A stretch of 64,000 bases of DNA from Taxillus chinensis (GCA_023512835.1 CM042090.1:6556843-6620842); one strand, 5' to 3'; positions 25,458-38,689 are shown, counted from the stretch's first letter. Notes: generated by a model not told the origin, from the sequence alone. Translations and numbers: made by a program.

Positions 25458-25990
25458 ATCCTCTCCCCTTTAAATACTTTTCATCCTCAAAAACAAAAAC
25501 ACATGGCCAAATCGACTCCACAAAATCCAAGCTCAAGCACCACACAATAACATAAACATAAACTCATAGCTCACTACAAGCCAAAATAGAGGCACAAACA
25601 AACTCACAAGAAACCCACATATCTCATATATGTTCAACCACATAGACTACATATATCCCATATGTAACACCACAAAGCCACATAACATATATAACGAACA
25701 CCTATCTCCCAAAATCTCAAAGATAGGTTATTGCATCCTTTCCCTTTAAAGACTTCGTCCTCAAAAACAAAAGCACAGGGCTACATCGACACCACAAAAT
25801 CTAGCTTAAGCACTACACAATATTATAACCTTAAGCTCACAGCCTACCACAAGCCAAAACAGAGGCACAAGTAAACTCACAAAAAACTCACATGTCTTAT
25901 ATATGTTCATCCATGTAGCCATATATATCCCATATATATAACACCACAAAGCCACATAGCATATATAATAAACACCATATATCACATATG
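25458..25990 (-). repeat. Tandem duplication of about 280 bp after LTR copy 1
   Basis: The block starting CCTTTAAATACTTTTCATCCTC (about 25465) is repeated from about 25740 as CCTTTAAAGACTTCGTCCTC, and the two run in parallel through CACCACAAAGCCACATAxCAT. In gypsy elements the sequence next to the 3' LTR usually reads TTAGGACTTTTCGTCC, so this is probably duplicated 3' untranslated internal DNA. No coding sequence was found. Confidence 0.7.
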
Positions 25991-26149
25991 ACCTCGTATC
26001 GCATATCAAATAACACCACATATCACATATGTGAAACAAAACAAAACACAAAACAACGTCATATCTCATATATACAATACAAACCCACATAAACAAATTC
26101 ACAAGAAATATTAAACACAAGAAGCAAGCATCTTAGGTTGGGGTGACAG
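25991..26149. other. Short spacer of CATATCACATATG-like repeats
   Basis: Low-complexity CACATATG and ACACAAAAC words. No gene seen. Confidence 0.4.
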
Positions 26150-26840
26150 CTACGGTGATAGTGGTAAAATGACATTTTGGGTCAAAATGGTCAGCCACTA
26201 AAAATGTGGAAAGAAAACAACATCTTGGGTTGAGGTGACATCTTGGGTCAATATAATAACGTCTTGGGCCGGATAGCTTTTTAAGCTAAAGGGATGGCTT
26301 TTGAAGCCAATGGATAACCATGGTTTATGTAGCCAAGCATAATAATCTCTTGGATTGATTAGTATTGGCTTTTTGGGTCAAATAACATCTTGGGCTAGAT
26401 ACGACATCTTAAGTCGAATAGCTTCTAGGACTAGATATAACATCTTGAGTCAAATAGCTTCTAAGGCTGGATATGACATCATGGGTCAAATAATTTCTAG
26501 GGCTGGATATGACATTTTGAGTCGAATAGCTTATAAGGATTAAAGGATAGCTTCTTGGGCCAATGGAGTGACATCTTGGGTCAAATAAGACATCTTGGGT
26601 CAAATACGACGTCTTGGGTCGAATAGCTTCAATGGCTGAAAGGATAGTTTATTGGGCCAAAGGAGTGATATCTTGGATCAAATACAACATCTTGGGTCGA
26701 ATTGCTTCTAGGTGTGGAGGAATGGCTTCTTGGGCTGAATGTAGCGACATCTTGGGTCGATTAGCTTCTTGGGCTATGAAGGTGACATCTTGGGTCGAAT
26801 GATAGCGAGATAGCATCTAGGGCTATGGATAGATGACTCT
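26150..26840 (+). repeat. Degenerate minisatellite based on ACATCTTGGGTCGAATAGCTTC
   Basis: About 15 imperfect units of roughly 40-50 bases combine GACATCTTGGGTC(G/A)AAT with AGCTTCTxGGGCTxGA. The short open frames here (repeating LGQITSWARYD / LSRIASRTRYN on the plus strand) arise from the repeat and are not evidence of a gene. Confidence 0.9.
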
Positions 26841-27251
26841 ATCATGGCTCCCTCTATGAGTTCACTATAAGAGATCGCTCTACGAGGTTACCACTTAAGA
26901 GTCATGTTTGGGCTTACGATCTAGGTCAGCCGATCCTAGTTTTAGATTCTGAAAAGGAATTCGGTTTATCAAGGGTGAGTCCACATCTATCTTTAGAAAT
27001 TTTCTTTGAAGCTTGACTATTGGTGGATCATAAGATGAATCTTCATGCCATTCTGGTGTGTAGTCAATCATGTAAGTAAAAAGAGCAAACATGCTAGAAC
27101 GTATGTTAATGATGCATGAAGATGCTAATTCGCATGTGAATTTGTGATTAAGTTTTAAAGTCTTTTTTTTCTCTATTGGAGAATGAGGCCAGTGGGATGC
27201 CTTGAACCATTTGTTTACTTTGCTGCAAGGGGTAGGGGCTCCATCATCTTT
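26841..27251 (-). other. Unclassified sequence left of the solo LTR
   Basis: A 65-codon minus-strand frame (27092-26895, MIDYTPEWHEDSSYDPPIVK) may be retrotransposon-derived, but no family was recognised. It may continue the Tat/Ogre element seen at 29358-31315, which the solo LTR interrupts. Confidence 0.35.
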
Positions 27252-27256
27252 GTATG

Positions 27257-29352
27257 TGTAAAGACTCGTATTTGGGTAGGGCTGAGAGTTAGTCTTTCTC
27301 TATTGTTAAAAACATCTGGACAATATTGTGTTCGTCAATGTAAGCATTTTGACTATAATTGAGCCCAATTTCGGGTCAGGGCCCCGAGTGGCCCGATTGT
27401 TGACTTTTTCGGAGTTTATTGGTTGACCTTGCGTTTGAGCAGTCAATTGGGTAAGAAAATATCTGGATAGTGATGTGCTCATCATTTTGAGCGTTTTGAC
27501 TGTACTTGGGCTCAATTTGGAGTTCATGACCTCGGGAGGTCAATTAATATTTTTGTGATTTATTAATAAAAGAAAATACAAAAATATAAATAGGATGAGA
27601 GTAGGAGCTTTCACGTTACGTTTCAGAAACTTGGAGAGAGAGAGAGAGAGAGAAGCTTGGAGCCTTCGCTTTGGGGGATTTTAAGCTTGTTCGATCATTA
27701 AGAATCATTCCAGGTAGGTGTTCCATTGATTCTTCACCCTTTCTTTGCTGTTTGATTGGATTAACAGGTAAGAATTAGATGAAATCATGAAAATTCATGA
27801 TGAACCCTAGGAATTGGGGAAAAATAGAAATTGAGCATAAAACCTAGATGATTTAGGTTGTTTGGTAGCTTAATGTGGCTAGATGATATTAGAAACCCTT
27901 AATAGGGATGAATTACTGCTTAAAATGGAGATTTAACGAGTATAATTGGGTTTTGGAACAAAATCGGGAAGAACACAGTCGGTAGTTCGCGACTGGAGAA
28001 TTGCTCAAGGCTAGCTTCGAGTAGAGTGTCGAGCAGAGCCTTGAGCAGGGAGCCTCGAGCATGTTGCTCGAGCTTAGAGTGTCGAGCAGCGTCGAGTTGA
28101 GCGTCGAGCAAGGTGTCTCGAGTAGGGTGTCTCGAGCAGTTAGACAGTGCAGCTGCCAATGTACGTTACCAGGGTGCCTGGACCCATTTACTTAAGTTAC
28201 AATGTAAATAACAAAATACATCCCATTTGGATTCAAAGAAAAATACTAGAAAATTAAATTCTCACTCTTTTAAAATGTGAAAATTGGGATTTAGTGTAAA
28301 ATCTCGGAAAAATCCAGTTTTTCGTCAAGGTGAATTTTTGGAAAGTGGGGTTAGACATTTCAGAAAAATCCCCAAAAATCAGATTATCTTAGTTATGATA
28401 TGGAGACCCAATGCCGAGACTTTTTATTTCAAGAAAACAACTTCTATGGGTATCTCCTTTCTTGGTCAAGGAATGATGATCGATTTGTGAAAACTGACTT
28501 CAATTATAAAGGGAGTATGATGAACCTTAATGCCATATTGGTGTTGGTATGTTGGTTTGAGGATTTGGGGCTTGGGCTCTATGACTTGTTGGGTTCTCAC
28601 CGTGAAGTATAGATGATGCTATGTGGTTGACGGGGCAGGCATATACGCCGATGGCAGGCTTGTGTGGCATTGTGGCCGGGCATATTACATTGTGGCCGTG
28701 GCAGTAATATGCGCCGATGGCAGGCCTGTGTGACACTGTGTCCGAGCATATAGCGCTGTGGTAGGGCTGAGTGCCCTGAGTTGGGATCCTGTGGAGGGTC
28801 GTGGACAAGTTGTCCTGTGTGGGCAGGCTGGGTTCTGATGTTTGTTTGTAGGTTGTGTCCTGATGATCGTGCACATTACACGATGCACGAGTACACTGAG
28901 CATATAGACTTGTATGTTTGCATGATGTAGAGTTTTGTGGTCACCTACTGAGCTTGTCGCTCACCCCTAATTGTTGTTTACCTTTTTCAGGTGTGACCCG
29001 AGACTAGTGGACTTTCTTCCAGGAGGACGTGCCCGCTACTCTGATGTATGATACAGTATTGTATTCTATATTGTTGTGTATTATATCCTGGACATGGGTC
29101 CGTAGACAGTTGTATTTGCATACTGTTTGTGATGTGATGCCTGTATAACTGTTTAACTTATTGTACGCATGATGATATATGGGAAAGTACAGGATTACCC
29201 TTGATGTATGACTGTACAGGGTTGCATGATTGAGACAGCACCTGCGGTGTAGTCTCTATTGGTGCTAGTCACCAACTCCTTGACCTTTCGGGTGCGGGCA
29301 AGGGGAAGTCATGTTCCTGGTTTCGGGTTCCCTGGAATTTGGGGGCGTGACA
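27257..29352 (+). mobile_element. Solo LTR of a Ty3/gypsy element, 2096 bp
   Basis: Starts TGTAAAGACTCG and ends GGGGGCGTGACA. It is flanked by GTATG on both sides (27252-27256 and 29353-29357). The ends match, in the same sense, the LTRs of the gypsy element at 34999-47499 read on the minus strand (TGTAGAGACCCG...GGGGGCGTGACA), and length is similar, so they belong to one broad family. A GA run at 27636-27654 lies in the probable transcribed leader. No primer site or polypurine tract adjoins it, so recombination has removed the body. Confidence 0.85.
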
Positions 29353-29357
29353 GTATG

Positions 29358-31315
29358 CTAACACTCCCATGCATGGAATGTTCAAGAAAACTCTGTTTGG
29401 GGAGCTTTTTTGAAAAATGATTTTTAAAAATGAAATCTTTGCACATAACTTATTCATTATCATAAGATTTTGACAAGTTTTTTTTTTTATGGAATAGAAT
29501 GATAGTTTTTAAAGATATAGGTCCAAAAAGTTGATCAGAGTATGTTTAAGCCTTGACCAATCCTTCTATTTGCAAGCCAACCTCTAATATGGAGTTACTA
29601 AACAGTCTTTCTGCTTACTGAACTTTGAAGAGGAGTCATATTCGAAATGTTGAGACTTTATTAGGATGCTCTGGATGACTTTGGATTCTGATCCTTTATT
29701 CGGCTTTATATTTTACCCTTAGTGCCTTTTTGGGTTTTCACTAAGTTTGCCTTTACTCTCTTTTCACAGAGCTTTATATTTTTCCCTTGATGCCCATTTG
29801 GGTTTTTACCAAGTCCGCTCTTAGCTATGAATTTCTCTTCTTTGTACCAAAATGAGATTTTATTGCCATTTATATGAAGGAGGTGATGAGTATAAGATTT
29901 AGACTCACTCGGGTAAGCTGGTTTGGATTTGGTGGAATAGTGGATGATTGCTTAGATTTCCTTTGAAAGATGAGAAGGCTTTAGTTTTCAGGTTCTTTGG
30001 TGTTTTCTGTTTTTTCTTGTTTTTTTGACCCAAAGAGAGGTTCCATAACTAATAAGTGAACTGTCTTAATATGATAATGTGTAAATGAATCGTCTTTATC
30101 CATTATGGTGAGTATGAGTTTACCACCCAAGAATACTCTTTTTACAACAAACGGCCCCTCATAGTTTAGAGTCCATTTGCCCCTGTGATCATGCTGTATT
30201 AGTAGTATATTTTTTAGGACCAGATCTCCTTCTCTAAATGCCCTTGGTCACACCTTCTTGTTAAAGCTAGCCATCATCCTCTTTTGATAAAGATGGCCTC
30301 GACAAACTGCTATTGTAATAGCCAAGTCTCTCGTAGCATGATATTATCCGATTTAGGGCCCAAGCCCAATTTTCGGTTTTGTTATTGGCAGTGCCACACA
30401 GGCACCCCAAAAGGCCTCGTGCTACGAGAGGTATCCACGCCCTCTTACGAGGCACGCTTTGTTTTCCTCCCTAGCTAATGTGGGACTTGCAAAGTCCTCA
30501 GACTCCACAATCCACCCCCCTTAGGAAGCCCACATCCCCGTGGGACTATGGCACACCGACCCGATCCCCAGCTCTGATACCATCTATAGCCCAAGTCTTC
30601 CGTAGTACGATATTGTCTGGTTCAGGGCCCAAGTCCAATCTCCGGTTTTGTTCTTGGCAGTGCCACACAAGCATTCTAAATGGCCTCATGCTAGGAGAGG
30701 TATACACGTCACTTATGAGGCACGCTTCGTTCTTCTCCCTAGCCGATGTGGGAATTGCAAAGTCCTCGGACTCCACAGCTATGAGTTGTTTTCCTTCAAT
30801 GAGGTTCAACTATTCAAAATGGTTTTTGACCCATTCGACTTCATCTAGCTTAGTATTCATGAGCACCCTTAGAGATGGGATCTCTACCTCAACTGGTAAA
30901 ATAGCCTCCATGCCATAGACTAGCTAGGGAAAACAATGTTACCCCAGTTGAAGTGTGAACTGTAGTTATATAAGCATGTAGCGCATATGGGAGTTTCTCA
31001 CTCCAATTCTTGTATGTCTCCATCAACTTTCAGATAATGTTCTTGATATTTTTGTTTGCCACTTCTACTACTCCATTCATTTGAGGACGGTATGACGTTG
31101 AGTTGCGATGTCGGATTTTGAACTATTCACACAAATTGTCTATCCCCCGACTGTTCAGATTGGCAATATTGTTTGTTATGATTAGTTCTGAGAGCCATAG
31201 TGACAAACAATGTTGTTGTGGACAAACTTAGTAACCACTGAATGAGTGACTTGGACATAGGAAGCTGTTTCCAACCACTTAGTGAATATCAACACAAATC
31301 CATGCTCTTTGTAAT
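29358..31315 (-). pseudogene. Decayed Tat/Ogre-type gypsy integrase region
   Basis: From 31315 leftwards the minus strand reads FTKWLETASYVQVT, VVTKFVHNNIVCHYG, then (with stops) the SPYRP/NGAVEA region, GVRNSHMRYMLI, VTLFSLA, then VEIPSLRVLMNTKLDEVEW-like sequence and LNLIEGKQLIAV. After a TRIM insertion it goes on as FNKKVWPRAFREGDLVLKN, HDHRGKWTLNYEGPFVVK and a short C-terminal tail near 30020. These are hallmarks of plant Tat/Ogre integrases. Many stops and frameshifts make it an old relic. Its left continuation is interrupted by the solo LTR ending at 29352. Confidence 0.8.
30314..30777 (-). mobile_element. TRIM, 464 bp, with perfect 5-bp target duplication
   Basis: Two LTRs of about 195 bp (30314-30509 and about 30583-30777) surround a roughly 75-bp middle. 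The LTRs run from TGTAATAGCC / CTATAGCCC to GGACTCCACA / AGACTCCACA. The complement of a Met-tRNA primer site (gctctgatacca, 30571-30582) abuts the right LTR, and a CCACCCCCCTT polypyrimidine run abuts the left, so it is oriented on the minus strand. GCTAT flanks both sides (30309-30313 and 30778-30782). Removing it rejoins the Tat/Ogre frame at LNLIEGKQLIAV, which confirms the insertion. It has no coding capacity. The open frames inside are by chance. Confidence 0.9.
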
Positions 31316-31998
31316 AATTATACCCACTACCAATTGATTTTGGGATGAAAAGCTAATAACTCTAACAATACCTACCACCGTGAGGGTGGATTTGATGATT
31401 ACGTGAAGTTGTGTAGCATAGAATATATAGGGCTTTCAATTCCAAACTAAGCATTAACCAAATATTGGATTGATAATGGAATATTCTTCGATCCAAATTA
31501 ATAAATTGAACTGAATCGATTCATATAAATTAAAAATACATCATTTTTAAAATTAGTTTGGTTTATTTGGTTTGAAATTTTAGAAAACTGATATATTATG
31601 GTTAGTTTATGGTTTAGTTAATTCGTGAACCAAAGCGAATGAATATAACATAGTATATATTCGAACACTTCATATATGTCTCTTCTTACCTTAGTTACTA
31701 GCAAATATAGTCGTGTCCCTCGTGAATCTATATTCTTTCCTAAAATTGTACTATAAAATTAACACTAATGGATTTGTATAGGCATTAGTGAATAGATCGG
31801 GAGTTTTAATGGTAGACATATTCATCCTTATTGATTTTATAAATATTTGCATATATCCTAGTTAGTGCACTTTATAAAGTTATTAGTTTATCATTTCTAC
31901 TTTTGTTTGTCGGTTGTTGATTTTTTATTTTTTCAAACCGAAAGTCTTTAATTCAGTGTAAAAATACTCAAGGATGGAATTAGGGGGCCAACCACCTA

Positions 31999-32030
<32 letters not shown>

Positions 32031-32058
32031 AATATATATATATAATTTATAAATTTTA

Positions 32059-32108
<50 letters not shown>

Positions 32109-32688
32109 CTATGTGTATATAGAAGTGATTATTCAAACAAACATATAATATGATTAATTTCACAAACAAGAAATGATCAAATAAAGATTTAATTTGACGG
32201 TCTGTGGCCCAAGTCATTTTTAAACCTTCTTTAATAATCTACAAAAGCTTTATTAATTTTTATTTTAAAATATCATACTTTATTTTTTCATTTTAAAATA
32301 TCATACTTTATTTTTTTATTTTAAAATTTTATTAAAAAATACTAATTGAACTGCAGGTGGCCGTTCATTTATTAGAGACATAAAACCTAAAAGCATGAAT
32401 AAAACTCAATATACAAATAAAAATAGCTTTAACTGTTATATATATAATAATCAGTAATATATATATATATATGATTTACTATCGCAAATTTTAATAATAT
32501 ATATATATAGTTACCATTAAAATTAATTAGTAATATTATTTACTATTATAAATTATTTGTAATGAATATGTTATTAATTGTAATAGTGATAAATGAATTA
32601 AACGATTTTAAAATATTGTCTAACTTGGTTATAGGAAGATTTGGTGAGTCTTTTATGCTTTTACGTCATTACTTGTAAATTTATTTGG
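31316..32688. other. AT-rich intergenic DNA with a 29-base poly-C run
   Basis: No gene recognised. It contains a run of 29 C at 32000-32028 next to alternating AT tracts (32030-32107), and direct ATTTTAAAATATCATACTTTATTTTT repeats near 32260-32330. Confidence 0.5.
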
Positions 32689-34998
32689 TGCTAATTAGAG
32701 TCGGTCCTAAGAAATCGAATGTCTTAGGCGACTGAGGCGAGCTTCTAAAAAAAGTGCCTTTATTTTTTTATGTTATTGAACCTTAAATTTTTCTTAACCT
32801 ACCTAAAATTTATAATAATTCTAAGCTAAAATCTACAACTATTAGTTCAGAACATTAAAACATATAATCATAAAAATAAAATAACGCATACATGATATAA
32901 TAATTAATTCAAAAGAATAGTTTCATTTGGATCACCTCTAAGCTCCTTTTATCATTATAAATATAAATAGATAAACTAATAATATAACATACCTGATTAA
33001 TCTAAACAGACAAATATCATCATCTCCATCAGTTACCAAAACATAAATGATTTGTTTTTTGTTTGTTACTTGAAAGAAGGGAAAAATAATAAATATAATA
33101 AAATATTTAATCATACATAAACGTATAAATATTATTTATTATTTTATGTAATTACCTAAGAAATCATTAGTAGCAAACTAGCAACAATCACATAAATTTT
33201 AATTTTCTTGCTTTTACACTCACAGAATTGCTAATTAAAGTATCATATTCAATCTTACGTGCAAAATCATTTTCAATGGATAAAATGGCCAACCCATTAA
33301 ATCTTTCTTGTGACATTGTAGACTGAAGGTAAAATTTGATCAATTTAAACTTTGAGAAGCTTCTTTTCTAGAGGCAATTCTGACTGGAATGGTGAGTAAT
33401 ATCTTATAAACAATCTATTCATTTAGAAAACAAATATCCATTACTTTCAAATGATTAAACACTTCAATTAGACTCTAAAAATAAATCTCTGCCATCAATA
33501 TCATAAGAATGTCCATCACATTTGAGAAAATCTTCAAGTTTGAGATAATAACTCTTCAAATATGCATTGTTAACTGAATTTAGCTTCTTCAAATCAAACA
33601 AAAACCCAAAATTCTACTCATATAGTTGAAATTGCTCAAACCTCTCCTTAAGTGAAGTAAGGCCTTAGTCAACAATATATGTGAAGTAACTTATTCGAAA
33701 TGATTATTCAGTTGACTGTGTCACTTTTTCACTTGCATTCTCATCAAAATGTTTCTTTCTACGAATAATGCATTTTTCTTGAAAAATTGGTTCAACTCCC
33801 AATAAAGTTGCAACTTCCATGGCTTCAATTTTGACATCTATAAGCCCAGTTTCCCTATATTCTTCAGAGAAGGTAACAATTCCTATCAACTATTCTATAA
33901 TGAAACCAATATTCATGTTCTCATTTCGAAGAGTCTTGCTAATAGTATTAATAGCAAACAACAGGTTATGCCATATATGTATTAAAATTGTTCTAGCATC
34001 ACTAGACAATTTAGGATCGTCACATGAATATGTCAAGTTGAGTAATGCATCTCTTATTTGAGGAGCTTAATACCTTATTGCTTTAACACTCTCAAAATGA
34101 CTCTCCTAACGTGTTTGTAAAAGTGGCTTCACTGTGAGACCTTTACATTATCTTTAAAAACCTTCTATCGCTTTGTAGAAGAAGAGAAAATTACATATAT
34201 GTGTTATAACACTCCAAAAAATGCCTACCTTTATCACAAGAGTTAGCCATGTCACATGGTGCAAGGTTAAGGTTATGACAACCACATAGAGTGTAAAAAG
34301 CTCTAGGATTTATTTCACGCATCTTTTTCTAAACAACTTTGTGTTTCCCTTTCATATTAGATCCATTGTCATAGCTTCGTCCTCTTATATCACCAATATC
34401 AAGTTCAAGAACTTCCAAATCTTCTACTAGCACATCAAAAAGGCACTGGCCAATTGCATAATGAACTTTCAAAGATTCAAGAAAATACTCTTTCACTTCT
34501 ATCGGGCTTATTGAAACATCCAAACACCGGATTACAAGTGATATTTGTTCTTCATGGCTTACATCTAGAGTACAATCAAGTATTATTAAAAAGTATTTTG
34601 CTTGCTTGATTTTTTTTCAACAATTTTACTCCTGGCCTCATTTTCCATCAATTGTATCAACTCATTTTGAATTTTATGGCTAAGATAGTGAGAATGAATT
34701 TCAGTACCTTTAATATGCCGAAAATGCTCTTGTATCACTGAATCAAAATCAGCAATTATTTGAATTATGCCCAAAAAAATCCCATTACTCTCTTCATATA
34801 TCTTCTCATGGCTCCCTCGAAAGGGTAAATTATGTGTGGCTAGAGTCCTCACAATAATAATCCTCAATAATGCTTGCTTCAAGTGTTTTTTCTCTATTTA
34901 TATTTATTATTACAGATGTCTATCAATTGTTTTATTCTTCTTAAATCTCAAAGTGAGTTCAAACCATTTTTCCATGCAAGTAATGTGATCACTGTTGG

Positions 34999-36191
34999 TG
35001 TCACGCCCCCAGATTCTGAACCCACAAAACCAGGAACGCGACTTCCCCACGCCCGCTCCAGGGGTCGAGGGGTTGGTGACTGATTCAACCCTGCACAATA
35101 CCACAACGGGGGTAGCATTGTACTTTTAAATAATCTCATGCATCACACAAGTCATTAGTAAACATATCTGCAAATAATATTACCGAAGTCCAGCCAATCA
35201 AGTTTGTACAACTGTCACGGACCCAAGTCCGGAAAAAAAAAAAGAAATGACCAAATAATCAAGGGTAAAGAATAAGCCATGAATGAACCCTACATAAAGA
35301 TGTCCCGACAGCTCCGCTATAGCTCCAACGGCTATCCTCTACAACCTGTAAAGAAATGTCAATAAAGTAGGGTGAGCACGAGTGCCCAGTAGGTGGTCCC
35401 CACCTCCACTAACCTATCACTATAATTTCCTAGGCCTGTATGATCTGTGTATGCCTGTGCCAGTGTAGTGTCACATTCAATCACAACAAACTTTCATTTA
35501 AATCACAAATAAGATATCACATCACATTCTAATCATTAAAGGTCCACACTGGTAATTCATCCATCCACAGAAATTACCACCGCTATCTCCCGGTATTCCA
35601 AACTCCTCTTTGATAGCCATACATGGGACCTGCGGTGTCCCTAATGACAACCAGCCACATATGGGACCTGAGTTACTTGCCACATGGGGGACCTGCGGCC
35701 TCTTGCCAGCCCTATGTGGGACCCATGGTAACCCAATCAATTCCACCATCAATTTCTTTTGCAACCAACAAATGATAATCCAAATAATAACATACCATAA
35801 GATAATTAAATTACCAAACTGAATAATTAACCCAACGATTTTTTTAAAAAAAAAAATCAAACCAATCAATCCAATCCAAATTGGTATTTATAATGTTAAA
35901 CAATGTCAGGCACATATATTAATTATTTAATCAACTAATTAAACAAGCTCGACTAACTTAAATTATAAACTAGCCCTAATATCTATACTTATAACGTTAG
36001 GGTTGGTATCCACGTGCGTGAGGATGGCGAGGCGCCGTCGTCCCCTTCATCACGTCTGCGCGGCGCAATAACCACGCCTTGCAACAGCGTGGCGCGACGA
36101 CCCAACCCTGTCCCCGCTTTCCTTTCCATGAAGGCATGCAACGCGCCTTAGTACGGACGAAGACCGGAAGGGCTGGTATACTTTTTTAAAA

Positions 36192-36247
<56 letters not shown>

Positions 36248-37167
36248 GTTAATTGTTAACCTATGACACGACGCACACCCTACACGCCAAAGCTAAAATT
36301 GCCTCTTTCGCGCGCAGGAGCAGACTGGACCTCTGACGCACGCAACCACCACATACAGCAAGGAACTAGGCCATATGGCCCAGTTCTACCCGATGATGTC
36401 GTTAATAAGGGGTTAAATAAAAAAAACAGTGTGGTTAACATTTATCATAGAGCAACTTTGCACTTCATGCAGGCGCGAGGCGGGTGAGCGACGTACGGAA
36501 AAAGAAAAGAAGGCAAAAAAAGAAAACAAGATGGAAGGCACAATTCAAGGCTATCCCAACGGTTAACAATCATGAATTAACGACGAAGAGTCTAGGGTTA
36601 CCTACCTGGATTGAAGAATCGAAGATAGACTGAACCCAAAAGCTTCAACCTACAGCTCTCCCTTTCTAAACTCTGTGCACATACAACGGACCTAGGGTTT
36701 CACCCAAGGTTCCCCTATTTATACTAACGTTAAATAATAATAATAATAATAATAAATAGATTAGTAGGAATATTAATATCAGTAATAAAAATAATAATAA
36801 CTCATTATAAGAGTTAACCTCAAGCATTATTAAATTTTATTAATAATACTAACATTATAGTAATAATCAGGTCTAAAGATTAAATGCTCGGATTAACAGT
36901 AGTCACATAATTATAATAGTAATAAACTCAATAAACGTACTAATAATAATAATCCAAGACTTAAATAATTATATTAATGTCAACGTCATAGTAATTATAA
37001 ACCCAAAACATTAAAATAATTATTATAATAATAACACATATTAATAACCTCTGAATATTAAAATAATGTTAATAATAACTCAACGCTCCCCCTAAGGCCA
37101 CACTGTCGAAGAAATTCTAAATTCTTATTCGGGCTTAACTCTAACCACACAGGCACGGGTCTCTACA
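34999..37167 (-). repeat. 3' LTR of the gypsy element (2169 bp)
   Basis: Plus-strand TGTCACGCCCCC...CTCTACA. It holds an alternating AT tract of about 50 bases (36189-36240), much shorter in the partner, which accounts for most of the length difference. AAT repeats lie near 36730. Confidence 0.95.
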
Positions 37168-37181
37168 TCCTCCCCACCTTA
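37168..37181 (-). other. Polypurine tract of the gypsy element
   Basis: Minus-strand AAGGTGGGGAGGA ends exactly at the 3' LTR start (TGTAGAGACC). It would prime plus-strand DNA synthesis. A second, similar tract lies internally at about 37355-37368, just after the pol stop. Confidence 0.85.
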
Positions 37182-38055
37182 GGACTTTTCGTCCCCGAAA
37201 AGACAAGTCATCCCCTACGAGGTAGACAAAACAACGTCCACAAACAAGGTAACCAACAACACAACAATTCACACGCAACCCAAAGATATTAACAACCATA
37301 AGCCCAACAAACAAACAACAAGGTTATACCTCAAAGCATGATGAAGATCTTGACATCCTCCCCACCTTAGGACTGTTCGTCCTCGGACAGCTCGGGGTGA
37401 AGAGCACGCATCTGACTCTCCCGCTCCCAGGTCTGCTCCTCCATACTATGGTGACGCCACAAAACTCGGACCAAAGGAATTGTCTTGCCCCGCAAAACCT
37501 GCTCTCGGCGGTCTAAAATCTGAACTGGTGCCTCTACCACGGAACCATCATCTGCTAATTCTATCTCACGCCAATCGAGCACATGGGAAGGATCCGGATA
37601 ATATTGCTGCAGCTGGGAGACATGGAAAACATCATGAACATGAGCCAACTCGGGTGGTAACTCCAATCGATAGGCTACCGGTCCCATAGCTGCAATGATA
37701 GGAAAAGGACCCACAAATCGAGGTGAGAGTTTGGACCCTTGCCCAAATCGTCTATGCCCCCGTCGTGGCGAGACTCGCAAGAAGACGCGATCCCCTACGA
37801 CGAACTGAAGCGGTCACCGTCGTCTATCAGCATATGACTTCTGACGACTCTGGGCCGTCAACATCCGCTGTCGGATCAGCTGAACCAACTCCTGAACCAT
37901 ATCTGGACCCAAAACAACTGTCTCCCCTGCCTGGGCCCAACACAGAGGGGAGCGACACGGTCGCCCATACAATGCCTCATATGGCGCCATCTCTATCGTA
38001 ACCTGATAGCTATTGTTGTAGGAGAACTCCACTAAGGGAAGGTGAGCCTCCCAAC

Positions 38056-38467
38056 TGTCACGACCCGAGCAGCGTGGTGCTGGCGGGACGTTTCTTAGTG
38101 GCACGATTCAGGAATGGATTCGTGCTACGTAAAGGAGAGGGGTTGGTTGAAGCGTAGATGGTGCGCAGCGAGAAGGTTCCAGGCAGTTCGTGGAGGAGAA
38201 CGGATGGAACCCCTTCGGAGTTCAGACGTGCCGACCCGGTTGAATGCGGGGAGCACGCCGCTAGTCGAGGACTTGACGTTGAAGAAGGGATTTGGCCATC
38301 CTTACACAACCGGTCGGGAACCGGAGCCGTTCTCCGATGAGCCCAGGTGGCGGGCGAAACCAGTCTACGTGCGCTTCAACCCTCAAAGGCTAAACTTAGC
38401 GGATCGTGGACAGAGAAGCTAAGTGCCCCAATGGGTTGAGAGGCGCAGGAAATCTGACCCCGTGACA
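38056..38467 (+). repeat. TRIM LTR A
   Basis: First LTR of the array, 412 bp. It shares ACCGGTCGGGAACCGG and GGTTGAAGCG with LTR C. The primer site follows at 38468-38482. Confidence 0.95.
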
Positions 38468-38689
38468 AGTGGTATCAGAGCCGAGCCGGCCCGTATCCTG
38501 AAGACTCGCCGAGCACTCTCGCGAGCAGCGTGATCCCAAGGTGGGAGCTCACAGAGGTGAGTCGACTGATAGTGTCTTGCACGTCTCGCGTCTATAGAGT
38601 TGGAGTATCCTAGAGTGTGATACAGAGTTGGGCAAGGGAGTACGAAGGAGCGCGTCGGAGCGATCTTGGAAGCCTCCTATCCTTTGGAC

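Noticed and set aside
36189..36240. Long AT tract as a possible origin or matrix attachment site
   Set aside because: It is a simple microsatellite within the gypsy LTR, and the partner LTR has only a short version.
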